Part shown: in pieces, positions 1-10,000 of the stretch
How positions within the stretch are numbered: position 1 is the stretch's first letter
Layout of the letters: every line of letters starts with the position of its first letter
Assembly: GCA_037127815.1 (NCBI GenBank)
Contig: JBAXXP010000002.1
Location: 1 to 41,489 of the forward strand
DNA length: 41,489 bases
Direction: 5' to 3'
From: a bacterium
Lineage (GTDB): Bacteria > Patescibacteriota > Minisyncoccia > Phycocordibacterales > CAIZLB01
Notes under the pieces: generated by a model
Told to the model about the DNA's origin: nothing
Databases searched by the model: none
Seen by the model: the letters and a program-made list of their open reading frames with translations, nothing else
Position numbers and translations under genes: made by a program

Positions 1-120
1 AAAAACGCCAAGTCAATTAACAACCCAATCCGTCCAAGCTATTGACTAGAATACGGACCACGATGCAACATTCAATTTACAATAGTAATTGTTATTATAG
101 GTGTACCTAAACAAACCTCC
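1..120. other. Window edge, no gene recognised
   Basis: No convincing coding frame is seen before the minus-strand mltG-like stop codon at 121. The stretch is A+T-rich and contains a short imperfect palindrome around 80-95 (ACAAT, spacer, ATTGT). It may be the 3' untranslated part of the minus-strand gene or the upstream region of a gene outside the window. Confidence 0.4.
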
Positions 121-1011
121 CTAGTTCACAACCTTCTTTGTATTTCTAACACCAATTAAATATGTTTGGATATTATTTTTGTGTTGATCATATGTTTTGG
201 AACAGTGAATTTTTCGATTATTGTCATGCAAGTAATACATGCAATCTGTATTCTGAGGATTGTATGCTGCTTTAAGGGCGTCAATACTTATGTTTGAAAT
301 TGCAGTTGGTGGAAGTCCAATATTTGAGTATGTGTTATATGGGGAATCAATTTTTTTGTCTGCTGACAATACTTTTGGCCACCAATTTCCTTGACTTCCT
401 TTTGCGTATTGAAGTGTTGCATCCATCCCAAGATTCATACCTTTGAATAGTCTATTCCAGATAACTCCAGAAATTAAGTTCATATCATTTTTTCCAGCTG
501 CTTCTCTTTGTATTATTGATGCGATTCTAACTGCAGTTTCAAGGTTAATTTTTTGTGCACTTGTTTTAGTCTGTTTATCTGCCAGAACCTTGTCGCCAAC
601 CTCCTTATTAAATTCAGCCATCCCTTGGTCCGCCACTTCTTTTCCTGTTGCATCTATATTTATCCAATATGATCCAGGCATGAAAAAGCCCTCCATTGGT
701 CCATTGTCATCCCTAGGTGCTGAGTCCATAAAGCTTTGTCTATCCTTATCTGTCCAAGCTATGGTTTTGGATACCTTGTCTCCAATTTCAGCTATTCTCA
801 TTCCTGGATTAATAGTGACATACCTTACATAAGGGTTAGCTAGGTTGAGATAAAAAGAAAGGGGATTGTCTGCATTTGTGCCGTATTGTGTTGCTATAAA
901 AATAATGCTCAAAATGAAGCCTGCTATGGCGATTATTGATAACTTCCCCCAGTTACCAGCACCCTTATTCTTAGGGGTTCTTTTGGTTGTGGATGTGTTT
1001 ATTTGAATCAT
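121..1011 (-). CDS. mltG: MltG-like endolytic murein transglycosylase (paralogue 1)
   Basis: Predicted membrane-anchored lytic transglycosylase (YceG/MltG family), which cleaves nascent glycan strands of peptidoglycan at the outer face of the membrane. The 296-aa product has a short basic cytoplasmic N-terminus, one membrane helix at about residues 24-41, and the family core. 'ASIIQREAAG' holds the catalytic glutamate at E170, and the signature 'NTYSNIGLPPTAISN' lies at about 226-240. It is shorter than the usual 330-350 aa because the N-terminal LysM-like part is reduced. A second, more canonical MltG lies at 28249-29289. The ATG at 1011 is supported by a TATAAT eight bases upstream on the minus strand. 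The gene is divergent from the ECF sigma gene, and a perfect palindrome lies between them. Family assignment is firm; why two copies exist is unknown. Confidence 0.85.
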   Translation of the reverse strand: MIQINTSTTKRTPKNKGAGNWGKLSIIAIAGFILSIIFIATQYGTNADNPLSFYLNLANPYVRYVTINPGMRIAEIGDKVSKTIAWTDKDRQSFMDSAPRDDNGPMEGFFMPGSYWINIDATGKEVADQGMAEFNKEVGDKVLADKQTKTSAQKINLETAVRIASIIQREAAGKNDMNLISGVIWNRLFKGMNLGMDATLQYAKGSQGNWWPKVLSADKKIDSPYNTYSNIGLPPTAISNISIDALKAAYNPQNTDCMYYLHDNNRKIHCSKTYDQHKNNIQTYLIGVRNTKKVVN

Positions 1012-1019
1012 GTGATACC

Positions 1020-1053
1020 ATTATAGTATATGATGTAATAAAGGGTAACCCTT
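1020..1053. promoter_or_regulatory. Divergent promoter region with 13-bp palindrome
   Basis: On the minus strand TATAAT (1025 to 1020) ends eight bases before the mltG-like ATG, implying a leaderless transcript. On the plus strand TGTAAT (1035-1040) could serve the sigma gene. Between them is AAGGGT-A-ACCCTT (1041-1053), a perfect inverted repeat around one central base. It sits where the -35 of the minus promoter and the start point of the plus promoter would fall, a good place for an operator. The operator role is inference. Confidence 0.45.
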
Positions 1054-1067
1054 CAACGTCATAATCT

Positions 1068-1592
1068 ATGTCTAGAAAGACACATATAACCAAACTTAAG
1101 GAGGATTTTTCCAAAACCTATGAAGAGCATTCAGATGCAATTTTTCGATACGCATATTTTAAGCTCTCAGACACGGAAAAAGCCAAGGATGTTGTCCAAG
1201 ACACATTCGTTAAGTTTTGGGAGTACATTTCAGCAGAAAGCGAGTTACAGAATGTAAAAGCACTTCTTTACAGAATCGCTCTAAATACAATTATTGATCT
1301 CTATAGAAAACGCAAAACTTTCTCTTTGGATACATTGGCGGAAGATGGTTTCGAGCCAATTTATGAGCCAGAGAAAAATGAGTTTGAAAGACATGAGTCA
1401 GAAGCAGTATTAAAGGCAATAAATGAACTGGGTGAGGAGGATAGAAATATAATGTTCATGAGATATGTAGAAGGGCTTTCGTTTGATGATATCGCAGAAG
1501 TAGTAGGAGAAAGATCAAATACTATTGCTGTAAAGGTGCACAGATTGCTTAAACAATTAAGGCAATCTCTCAATATTGAGGAAGAAAAATAA
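1068..1592 (+). CDS. ECF-type RNA polymerase sigma factor
   Basis: A 174-aa sigma-70 family protein of ECF size. Region 2 is at about residues 18-55 ('DAIFRYAYFKLSD', then 'DVVQDTFVKFW') and region 4 at about 118-168 ('LGEEDRNIMFMRYVEG', then 'SFDDIAEVVGERSNTIAVKV'), with the usual short linker and no regions 1 or 3. It would direct RNA polymerase to a small regulon. The next gene begins four bases after its stop and encodes a membrane protein with a DUF5667 domain, the expected position for an anti-sigma partner. No Shine-Dalgarno is seen before the ATG. The palindrome at 1041-1053 may be an autoregulatory site. Signal and targets cannot be read from the sequence. Confidence 0.9.
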   Translation: MSRKTHITKLKEDFSKTYEEHSDAIFRYAYFKLSDTEKAKDVVQDTFVKFWEYISAESELQNVKALLYRIALNTIIDLYRKRKTFSLDTLAEDGFEPIYEPEKNEFERHESEAVLKAINELGEEDRNIMFMRYVEGLSFDDIAEVVGERSNTIAVKVHRLLKQLRQSLNIEEEK

Positions 1593-1596
1593 AACC

Positions 1597-2913
1597 ATGA
1601 TTGAAAAAAAGATTAACAATTTAAAAGGACACCTATCAAACGTTCATATGTCAGCAGATGACAAGAGAGACGTTTTTAAGCGTATTCTTCTTGTTGTTGA
1701 TAAGATTGAGGCTGTTTCTTCAGAATTTCATAGCACCCCTGTTCTTTCTCCATTTTCTAATAAGTTAGTTTTCGATAGTAAAATGTTCAGTAGCAATTTT
1801 GCTTCGGATATTTTTATATATTTTAAACAAAGAAAATTTGTCCCATCGCTAGTTATAGTTTTATTACTTTGTGTTACTGGTGGTTTTTCTGCTGCTGCAG
1901 AAAATGCACTTCCTGGTGATTCATTGTATTCATTAAAGGTTAATGTAAATGAGCAGGTAAAGGGCATGGTTGCGGTTACTCCAGAGGCAAAAGCTCGTCT
2001 TGCTGTTGAAACAACAGAAAGAAGACTGCAGGAGGCTGTTATACTATCGTCACAAGGTCAGTTGACTGATGATAAAAAATTAATCATACAAGATCAGCTA
2101 AGCAAAAACGCCACTGACGTAAAGAATAGTGTTGCATCATTAGTTGCTTCAAACAACATTTCAATAGCACAGGAAGTTTCCGTTAATTTTGAAGCGTCCC
2201 TAAAAACTCATGAACTAATACTTGAGACTCTTACAAAAAATGCTAATGGTTCATCTAATGCAAGCACAACTGATAGTGGTTTGAATGCGGCATTAGCATC
2301 AAACGAGACCTCAACTACAACGGGAGCTTTACCTGCTATTGTTTCAAATCAAAATCAGATTGCTACAATCGAGCAACCTATAGCAACAACCTTAATGCAG
2401 GATATCAGACAAGAGATAAACTCAAGCGCATTAGTTAGAGAAACATTGTCACAAAAGGAAATTGTAGATGGTTCAGATCCTGTAAAACTAGCTGCTAAAA
2501 TTAAAGAAGTGAAGTTGAAATATACTGATTCTGTTAATCAAGTTAAAAACTTAACAGATTTAAGTACAGCGTCAAAGAAATTATTTGAGAGTTATTTAGG
2601 AACAGCTTCATCAACAGTAAAAGATGCAGAGGTTGCCCTACAAAAGAATGACCTTACAGGAACAATAATTTTACTACAGCAATCTATTAAGTCATTAAGT
2701 GATTCAGACTCGTTAATTTCGATAGAGTTAAATAGTGGTCCAGAGACAAGAAAGGCACTAGAATTAATTGATATAAACAAGTTAATAAATTCTGATTTAT
2801 ATAATTCAAACTCCGCATCATCTACAAGTGCAAGTGGAGCCGTCCTTGGAACTAGTACATCATCAGTTTCTGCAACTTCATCAACTTCATCTGTAAGTCA
2901 AATTGTTAAATAG
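1597..2913 (+). CDS. DUF5667-domain membrane protein, probable anti-sigma partner
   Basis: A 438-aa protein from the ATG at 1597, four bases after the sigma-factor stop; a TTG at 1576 overlaps the sigma gene and is less likely. Residues 1-75 are cytoplasmic and helical. A membrane helix is at about 81-103 ('LVIVLLLCVTGGFSAAAE'). Directly after it is the DUF5667 signature 'ENALPGDSLYSLKVNVNE', followed by a helical region to about residue 205. The rest is low-complexity, Ser/Thr/Ala-rich and extracytoplasmic, with a further helical stretch at about 265-390. Co-transcription with an ECF sigma gene and the topology suggest a membrane anti-sigma or envelope sensor; this role is inference, since DUF5667 has no established biochemistry. 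A terminator follows at 2960. Confidence 0.7.
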   Translation: MIEKKINNLKGHLSNVHMSADDKRDVFKRILLVVDKIEAVSSEFHSTPVLSPFSNKLVFDSKMFSSNFASDIFIYFKQRKFVPSLVIVLLLCVTGGFSAAAENALPGDSLYSLKVNVNEQVKGMVAVTPEAKARLAVETTERRLQEAVILSSQGQLTDDKKLIIQDQLSKNATDVKNSVASLVASNNISIAQEVSVNFEASLKTHELILETLTKNANGSSNASTTDSGLNAALASNETSTTTGALPAIVSNQNQIATIEQPIATTLMQDIRQEINSSALVRETLSQKEIVDGSDPVKLAAKIKEVKLKYTDSVNQVKNLTDLSTASKKLFESYLGTASSTVKDAEVALQKNDLTGTIILLQQSIKSLSDSDSLISIELNSGPETRKALELIDINKLINSDLYNSNSASSTSASGAVLGTSTSSVSATSSTSSVSQIVK

Positions 2914-2959
2914 TTAGATAGAGCAGACTGTTTAACTATTCCAAAGTATTTAGTAAATC

Positions 2960-2998
2960 AAAAACAACTAGCAATGAAGTTAGTTGTTTTTGTTCTTT
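2960..2998 (+). terminator. Intrinsic terminator after sigma/DUF5667 operon
   Basis: AAAACAACTA and TAGTTGTTTT form an 11-bp perfect stem (2960-2970 with 2981-2991) around a loop of about ten bases, running into a T-rich tail. An additional 8-bp inverted repeat (AATAGTTA/TAACTATT) overlaps the stop codon just upstream. Confidence 0.75.
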
Positions 2999-3050
2999 TG
3001 TAGAAAGCCTTAATAGAGATGATCAAGCTGGAAATAATAATTAATTCTGA

Positions 3051-3056
3051 TATAAT
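3051..3056 (+). promoter_or_regulatory. Extended -10 of the 77-aa gene, leaderless
   Basis: TGA-TATAAT ends eight bases before the ATG at 3065, so transcription should start at or within two bases of the start codon. No good -35 is visible, consistent with an extended -10 promoter. Confidence 0.6.
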
Positions 3057-3064
3057 GCCTACAT

Positions 3065-3298
3065 ATGTCATTTTTTCAAAATATGTTAATGAAGCAGATG
3101 CTTAAAAAGCAAATGAAGGGTGTTCCTGAAGCTGAACAAGAAAAGATTCTTAAAGCAATTGAGGAGAATCCAGATTTTTTTACTAATATTGCAACGGAGA
3201 TTCAGGCTAAGATGAAAACAGGTAAAAGCCAGATGGATGCGACAATGGAAGTTATGGGTCAGCATCAAGAAAAGTTGAGACAATTGATGGGGAAGTAA
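3065..3298 (+). CDS. Small conserved helical protein, function unknown
   Basis: A 77-aa charged, wholly helical protein without signal peptide or membrane segment. It begins 'MSFFQNMLMKQMLKKQMKG' and is rich in Lys, Glu, Gln and Met. I do not recognise a characterised family; short proteins of this kind recur in CPR genomes. Reality as a gene is supported by a well-placed leaderless promoter (TATAAT at 3051-3056), balanced codon use, and a strong terminator immediately downstream at 3346-3379, making it a single-gene transcription unit. Confidence 0.65.
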   Translation: MSFFQNMLMKQMLKKQMKGVPEAEQEKILKAIEENPDFFTNIATEIQAKMKTGKSQMDATMEVMGQHQEKLRQLMGK

Positions 3299-3345
3299 TT
3301 ATGAGCTGTTCCTAGATTGTAATAATATAATTGTAATTTACAAAT

Positions 3346-3379
3346 AAAAAAACTGAGATTGCAGAATCTCAGTTTTTTT
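3346..3379. terminator. Bidirectional intrinsic terminator
   Basis: A 15-bp perfect stem (AAAAAAACTGAGATT at 3346-3360 with its complement at 3365-3379) closes a GCAG tetraloop. A-tract and T-tract flanks let it terminate the 77-aa gene on the plus strand and the convergent membrane-protein gene on the minus strand. Confidence 0.9.
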
Positions 3380-3403
3380 ATTTTATAAATTATTTTATAT
3401 AAA

Positions 3404-3832
3404 TTATCTATTTTTCTCTTTTGTAACAATGTCATGTATCTCCTCAGTAAGACTATTATTAATCTCAATTAATCTATGTATTTCGTCTTGTATTTTTAAT
3501 AGAGCTTCAGCGTCTTTATATGTTTGCAAAGCTTGCTTGTCAGAAGCCTTAGCTGCAACTTTTTGACTGAACATTATTATAGAGAGTAAAACTAGCTGAA
3601 GGAAAGTTTGTGTGAGCCATGATATTAAAGTAGATGTTCCTCCTATTATTGCTGTTGGAAGATCGATCAAAGCAATGGCTGCAAAAATATATGCACACCA
3701 CATAGTACTTACTATGTTTGTTATAATTAGAGCAAGTTTGCCATTAAAACCAACTTGTTCATCTTTAGTTAGGTGGGGTCCGTTTTTTGATCTCTCTTCA
3801 ATTCTTGGATTTTGAATATGTTCTTTTTTCAT
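3404..3832 (-). CDS. DUF1003-like small membrane protein
   Basis: A 142-aa protein with a hydrophilic N-terminus (about 1-30), two membrane helices (about 31-53 and 66-88) and a C-terminal amphipathic helix. The pattern of a second helix ending in 'IIMFSQKVAAKASDKQALQ' followed by an Asp/Glu-rich helix is like DUF1003 proteins, where a conserved 'MSQNRQ..' follows the second helix. The match is by eye and the characteristic Asn-Arg is not conserved, so the family call is moderate. Function is unknown. It has its own leaderless promoter and ends at the shared bidirectional terminator. Confidence 0.6.
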   Translation of the reverse strand: MKKEHIQNPRIEERSKNGPHLTKDEQVGFNGKLALIITNIVSTMWCAYIFAAIALIDLPTAIIGGTSTLISWLTQTFLQLVLLSIIMFSQKVAAKASDKQALQTYKDAEALLKIQDEIHRLIEINNSLTEEIHDIVTKEKNR

Positions 3833-3838
3833 ACGCTA

Positions 3839-3867
3839 ATGATACATCGTAAATAGTATGTCATCAA
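3839..3867 (-). promoter_or_regulatory. Promoter of the DUF1003-like gene, leaderless
   Basis: Reading the minus strand, TTGATG (3867-3862), a 17-base spacer and TATCAT (3844-3839) precede the ATG at 3832 by six bases. Both hexamers and the spacing fit sigma-70, placing the start point at the initiation codon. Confidence 0.65.
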
Positions 3868-3915
3868 TCATAGAGAGACAGGGAGGGTGTGTAGTACTTT
3901 ATACAAGGGTTTATA

Positions 3916-3944
3916 TTGACTCTAAAAGACATACATAATATAAT
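3916..3944 (+). promoter_or_regulatory. Near-consensus sigma-70 promoter of the dockerin/cohesin/two-component block
   Basis: TTGACT (3916-3921), exactly 17 bases, then TATAAT (3939-3944). This is the best promoter in the window. Transcription should start near 3951, leaving an untranslated leader of about 75 bases that contains the terminator-like hairpin at 3985-4011. Confidence 0.75.
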
Positions 3945-3984
3945 TTATACAGCGCAAATCAGGGGTAAATCATAGAAGCTCGAG

Positions 3985-4013
3985 AAGCTCAAACGTCTTT
4001 CGTTTGGGCTTTT
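3985..4013 (+). terminator. Terminator-like hairpin in the leader of the giant surface gene
   Basis: AAGCTCAAACG and CGTTTGGGCTT form an 11-bp stem with one G-U pair (3985-3995 with 4001-4011), loop TCTTT, then a short T-rich tail. No plus-strand gene precedes it; it lies between the strong promoter and the ATG at 4025. It could attenuate the operon or end a roughly 65-nt RNA. The tail is weak, so partial read-through is plausible. Confidence 0.55.
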
Positions 4014-4024
4014 ATTGTAAAACT

Positions 4025-7000
4025 ATGAATTTAAACTATAAAAAAAGAATCTCTTATATAATATTTGGATTTGTTTCTGTTTTTTCATTATTCATTTTCT
4101 TACCGCAGGTAGTTGATGCTGCAACTTGTACTGCAAGCGCTGGTAATTGGAGCGCTGTTGGGACATGGTCTTGTGGACGTGTTCCGCTTTCAACTGATGA
4201 TGTTGTTATACCTAACACGACAGGTGTAAATGTAACAGTTGATACTACTGCAGTAGCTTCTACCGTCACATTTACTGCAGGTAATAAATCAAACGCGATA
4301 AACATAAGTGGATCTAACACATTAACTATAACAGGTTTAATTAGCATAGGATTACCTTCATCGAATAAAATTAAAAAAATTGATGTTGGTAGTGGAAGCT
4401 TGACTGCCGGTTCAATTTCTCTTTTAGGTACAACTGGCACGACAAATACTACGGATATAAATGTATCCACTGGAATAGTCACAGTATCTGGGAACATAAC
4501 TTCTGCTGGCGTTGCCTCCAGAATTATATTTTCTGGAGCGGGAACGTTAAATGCAGGAGGTACTTTTTTGAGCGGGGCAACTGGAACCTTCACTGCCGGA
4601 AGTAGTATTGTGAATTACAATGCATCAGGAGCACAAAATATCGGTCCGTACAATTATTATAGCTTAACAGCATCCGGAAGTAATACAAAAACTACCACAG
4701 CTGCAATGACAGTTGGTGGTAATCTTAATATAAATTCTGGAACGACATTTGCAACAGGAGTTACTAGTACATGGACACTTGGTGTTACAGGTACAACAAC
4801 AGTTTCTGGAAACTTAACACTTGCTAATACAGGAAGTAAAACATTTTCAGGTAATGTCATATTAAACGCTGGTAGTGTTTGGAATGAGACAGGTGTTGCG
4901 TCTGTTACTATCAATGGAAATATTGTAAATAATGCCACTACCTTTACTGCAAATACTGGTAGCCACACATTCAGTGGATCAAATAAAACTTTTAGTGGTT
5001 CAACTGCAACTGTAATTCCGGGTACTGCTATTTTTGCAGGAGGTGCATATACAAATAATGGTACGTTTTCTGCATCGACCTTGAGTACACTAGTGGGTGG
5101 TGCAACATTTGCAAATAATGGAACAACTACGGTTTCTGTTGCGTTATCAGGAAGTGGTGGATTCACCCAAGGTTCAACTGGATTACTAAATTTTGCCAGC
5201 ACAACAATCGGCATTACTACTTTCTCTGCTAATGCCTCTGGTAACACTGTAAGTTATACTGCGAGCGCTCCACAAACAATTAGAGCTGTACCTTATTATA
5301 ATCTTACCCTGAGTGGTTCTGGTACAAAAACTATGACGGGCGTCACAACAATTGGAGGAAATTTTTCATTGATAGGAACATCTACAGCAACCGCTGCTTC
5401 TGGATTAACTATTGGAGGAAATGTTTCCATTGGAACAGGTACAACTTTTAATGGAGGCGCTGCTCTTACTCATAATGTAGTTGGAAATTGGTCAAACGCC
5501 GGAACATTTACTCCTTCAACATGTACTGTTAACTTTAATGGTGGAAGCCAGTTAATAAATAATGCAAATACTTGGTACAATCTTTCAATAACAGGAACCT
5601 CTGCTAGAACTGTTACCTTACAGAGTGGGGTAAAACAGACTGTTTCAAATAACTTGACTTTGAATGGAGCCTCAGGACAACTTTTGACTCTTGCTCCATC
5701 AGCATCTCCAACACAATGGCAACTTAGTGCACCGGCAACTCAAAGTGTGACTTATACTTCTCCTTCATATTCTGATGCAAGTAGTGGAACAACTGTTACC
5801 GCGACTGGCGGGACTAATGTTGATGGTGGAAATAATATTAATTGGAATTTTATTTCAAACCCTATCCCAACAACGACCGGTATCTCACCAACTTCAAAAA
5901 CAGCAGGCGATGCGGGTTTTACTTTAACAGTTAACGGAACAAATTTTGTTGCAAGTTCAACTGTAAATTTCAATGGTTCCGCTAGAACAACGTATTTTTC
6001 AACTTCTACACAACTAACTGCAGATATCTTAAGTACAGATTTGCTTACCGTTGGAACTTCTTCTATAACAGTGTTCAGTCCAATTCCAGGAGGGGGAACT
6101 TCTAATTCACAAATATTTACAGTTAATGCAATCAATACGACAACAGGCCTAATAACGTCAAGTAGTACATTAACTTATGGAACTTCAGCAACATTTACTG
6201 CTACTGTCACACCAACTAGTGATGGATCTCCATCAGGAACGGTTACCTTCAAGGATGGTTCGGTGGTTATTGGAACGAGTACTCTTAATGGGGCAAACCC
6301 TGGAGTAGCCACCCTTGCAACTTCAACACTCTCTGTTGTAGGTTCACCTCATTCAATTATTGCTGTTTATGGAGGAGATAGTACACATAATGTAAGTACT
6401 TCCAGTAACGTGTCACAAACATTTACTGCAAAAAATTTAACAGTTACAGGAATTACTGCGAATAATAAAATTTACGATGGAAATGCATCAAGCACTCTAA
6501 ATTTAGGTAGCGCTACTTTGAATGGAGTGGTTAGTGGTGATTCTGTAATCCTAGGTACTTCATCTGCTGTTGGAACTTTTGACACTCCAAATGTAGGCTT
6601 AGGAAAAACGGTTGCTATTTCTGGACTTTACATTACTGGTACGAGCTCTTCAAATTATAGTTTGACTCAGCCAATAACTACTGCAGACATCACAAACCCA
6701 CTTCCAACAACAACATCAATCAACCCCACAACAAAAAACGTTGGTGACGCACAATTTTCAATGACTGTTAACGGAACAAACTTTGTTAATGGATCTACCG
6801 TTAACTTCAATGGTTCGGCCCGCGCCACAACATACGGAAGCTCCACACAATTAACTGCAACCATTCTTGCAACTGATTTGCTTGTTGCAACAACTACAGC
6901 TGCAATCACTGTTACAAACTCCGCACCCGGTGGTGGCACATCAAATGCTCAGACCTTTACCGTTATTGCCTCTGCTCCAACTGTCAATATTACCGCATCA

Positions 7001-10000
7001 TCAACTGCAATCACCCTTGGACAATCGTCACAACTTACATGGACATCCACAAACTCCACTTCATGTACCGCATCAGGTGATTGGTCAGGATCAAAAGCAA
7101 CAAGCAGTTCTGAATTTGTTACTCCACTTTCAACAGGTCTTAAAACTTACACATTAACTTGTGGAGGACCTGGCGGAACTGCAAGCAGTTCCGCAACAGT
7201 GAATGTTACAAACCCACTTCCAACAACAACATCAATCAACCCCACAACAAAAAACGTTGGTGACGCACAATTTTCAATGACTGTTAACGGAACAAACTTT
7301 GTTAATGGATCTACCGTTAACTTCAATGGTTCGGCCCGCGCCACAACATACGGAAGCTCCACACAATTAACTGCAACCATTCTTGCAACTGATTTGCTTG
7401 TTGCAACAACTACAGCTGCAATCACTGTTACAAACTCCGCACCCGGTGGTGGCACATCAAATGCTCAGACCTTTACCGTTGTCGAGACAATGCCAACTCC
7501 GGTAATATCATCTATTTCTCCTAGTTCTAAAAATGTAGGGGATCCCCAATTTATCTTAACAGTAATTGGTACTGGGTTAGTTGCTTCCTCAACTGTTCAA
7601 GTGAATGGAAGCGATCGTACAACCTTATATTCATCGTCAACAACAATTACTGCTACAATTCCAGCATCAGATTTACTTGCTTCTACCACTCTTGTAATTA
7701 CTGTAACTAATCCTGCACCTGGGGGAGTAAGTAACTCTAAAAATCTAACTGTTAGTCCTGGGGCAATAGTTCCAACACAATTTGTTATCACAAGCGCAAC
7801 AAATGGAACAATAGACCTTGCAAGTTATGTGACCATTCAAGCACAAAATTCTGCTGGAGTTCTTGCAACAACATATCAACAAGATGTAACTTTGGTTACA
7901 AATAATTCTGCATCAGGTGGAGGGCTAGTTAATATAATTAATGGAGTTGGAACTACTACAATTTCTGACAATGTTGTAGAAAATGTTCACTTATCATTAT
8001 CAGATACTCAGTCAACGGGATTGATTGCAACATCTACAGCTGATATTTCATTTGGACCTGGCGCAACAAAAAATCTAACTATTACAGGCAGCACTACTGC
8101 TATGACTGCTGGAACTAGATTAGCTATGACTGTAACCAGACAGGATAGATTAGGAAATCTAGTTACTGCAGGAAGTGAATCCTTCTACCTATATAGTAAT
8201 TCTTTTGGTGCGAAGAAGTTCTATAACGCAGTAAGTGGTGGATCAATTGTTACAGAGGCTTTGATTCCAAATAATTATTCATCAGCCACAGTTTGGTATT
8301 ACGATGATAGAACTGGCGCCCCAAGAGTTACGGTTTCAGATTCATCTCCTACAGCTGATGGCCCAATAGGGGTTGTTGATGCAACTGTAGACCTTACTGT
8401 GACAAGTGATGTGACCTCAAGCTTTACGATTAATAACCCTGGTAATTTAATTGCCGGACAAAGGTTAGCTTATGAAGTGAGCAGAAGGGATCAATTTGGT
8501 AATACAGCCGATTCTGATTCTGTAACTGTTTACCTTCATCATACACCATCTGGAACCTCAACTGCATTCTATGATGCATCCTCGGGTGGGGCAACGTTAA
8601 CATCAAGGATAATGTCAGCTGGCATTGCCACAACAAGTTTCTGGCTTTATGCAGATCTTGCCGGTAGCTTAACAGTGACAGCATCTGATAATTCAATGGG
8701 AGGAGATGGTTCAGCGGGAATAAACGATGCGTCTGATAGCTTTACTGTTAATCCTGCAACCGCCTCTATTTTAACTTTAAATAACCCTGGAAATATGACT
8801 GTTGGAACAAGTTTGGGTTATACGGTTTCAAGATATGATTCATATGGAAATACTGTAAGTACTGGAGATTTAATCGTTAATCTATCTCATGATGCAACTG
8901 GTACAAGTACAGCCTTCTATAATTTGGCTAGTGGTGGAATTACAATTTCCTCAGTTACTATCGCAGATGGAACTTATTCAAAGGATTTCTGGTTTTATTC
9001 AGAAGATGCTGGAAGTTATAATGTAACTACCTCTGATGGACCATCAGGATTAACTGATGCAATAGATCCTGTTGTTGTGAGCTTAATACCAATCATTCCA
9101 TTTAAGATTGTTATTCTTGACCCATCTTCTCCAACGGCAAATGTTGGTTCAACAACTCCAATATATATTCAGGTACAGGACGTATCAGGAAATTTAGATA
9201 CGGCATATAACGGCAGTGTAACACTTCATAGTACTGGAAATTCTACACCTGGGGCTGTTGGCGCGACCGTAAATATTATTGGTGGTGTAGGTTCAACAAA
9301 CATTGTCGATATTAAGGCAGAGTTGGTCTCACTTACTCTAGAAGATACTTCACCAACAGGACTAGATGTTACATCGACAAAGTCAATTACTTTTATTCCA
9401 GGACCTACTACAAAATTTGTAATGACGGGGACAAATAGTAGTGCCGCAGGAGAAAGGACGCAACATACAATTGTTAGAAAAGATCAATATGATAATCAAA
9501 TTACATCGGGGGTCGATGCTGTGTATCTTTATGACAACGCACCAATTGGTACTGCGAACTTCTATAATGCAGCGACAGCTGGAACACAAATTACATCCGC
9601 CTCAATTCTAAATGGTTTTGCTTCAACTGACGTTTGGTTTGCTGGAATTAGATCTGGTAGTTGGGTAATAGATGCGTCTGATAATGGAAGTCATGCTGAT
9701 GCTGGTTTTGGAATAGATGATGCAACTTCAACCGTAGTGATTAGCCCAGCTGCTACAGCTCGCCTGGCCTTAAATGATCCAGGGGATATGTTTAATGGAA
9801 CTCGTCTGGGATACATTGGAACTAGATATGATGCATATGGTAATGAAGTAACATCAGGAACTACTCATTATTTTCTTTCATCAAACGCAGCGGGTGCTTC
9901 CACAACATTTTACTCAGTCGCAAGTGGCGGCTCACCAATGACAGAACTTAATTTTTCTGAAGGAAATTCTCAGGCTACCTTCTGGTATTATGAAACAAAG

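Noticed and set aside
1056-1070. Shared 12-mer TCATAATCTATG at the starts of the sigma gene and pepF
   Set aside because: In pepF it includes the preceding stop codon; two occurrences in A+T-rich DNA are not significant.
6667-7455. Minus-strand open frames beginning MPPPGAEF repeated twice inside the giant gene
   Set aside because: They are antisense shadows of the identical 273-bp repeat in the real plus-strand gene, with no start signals of their own.
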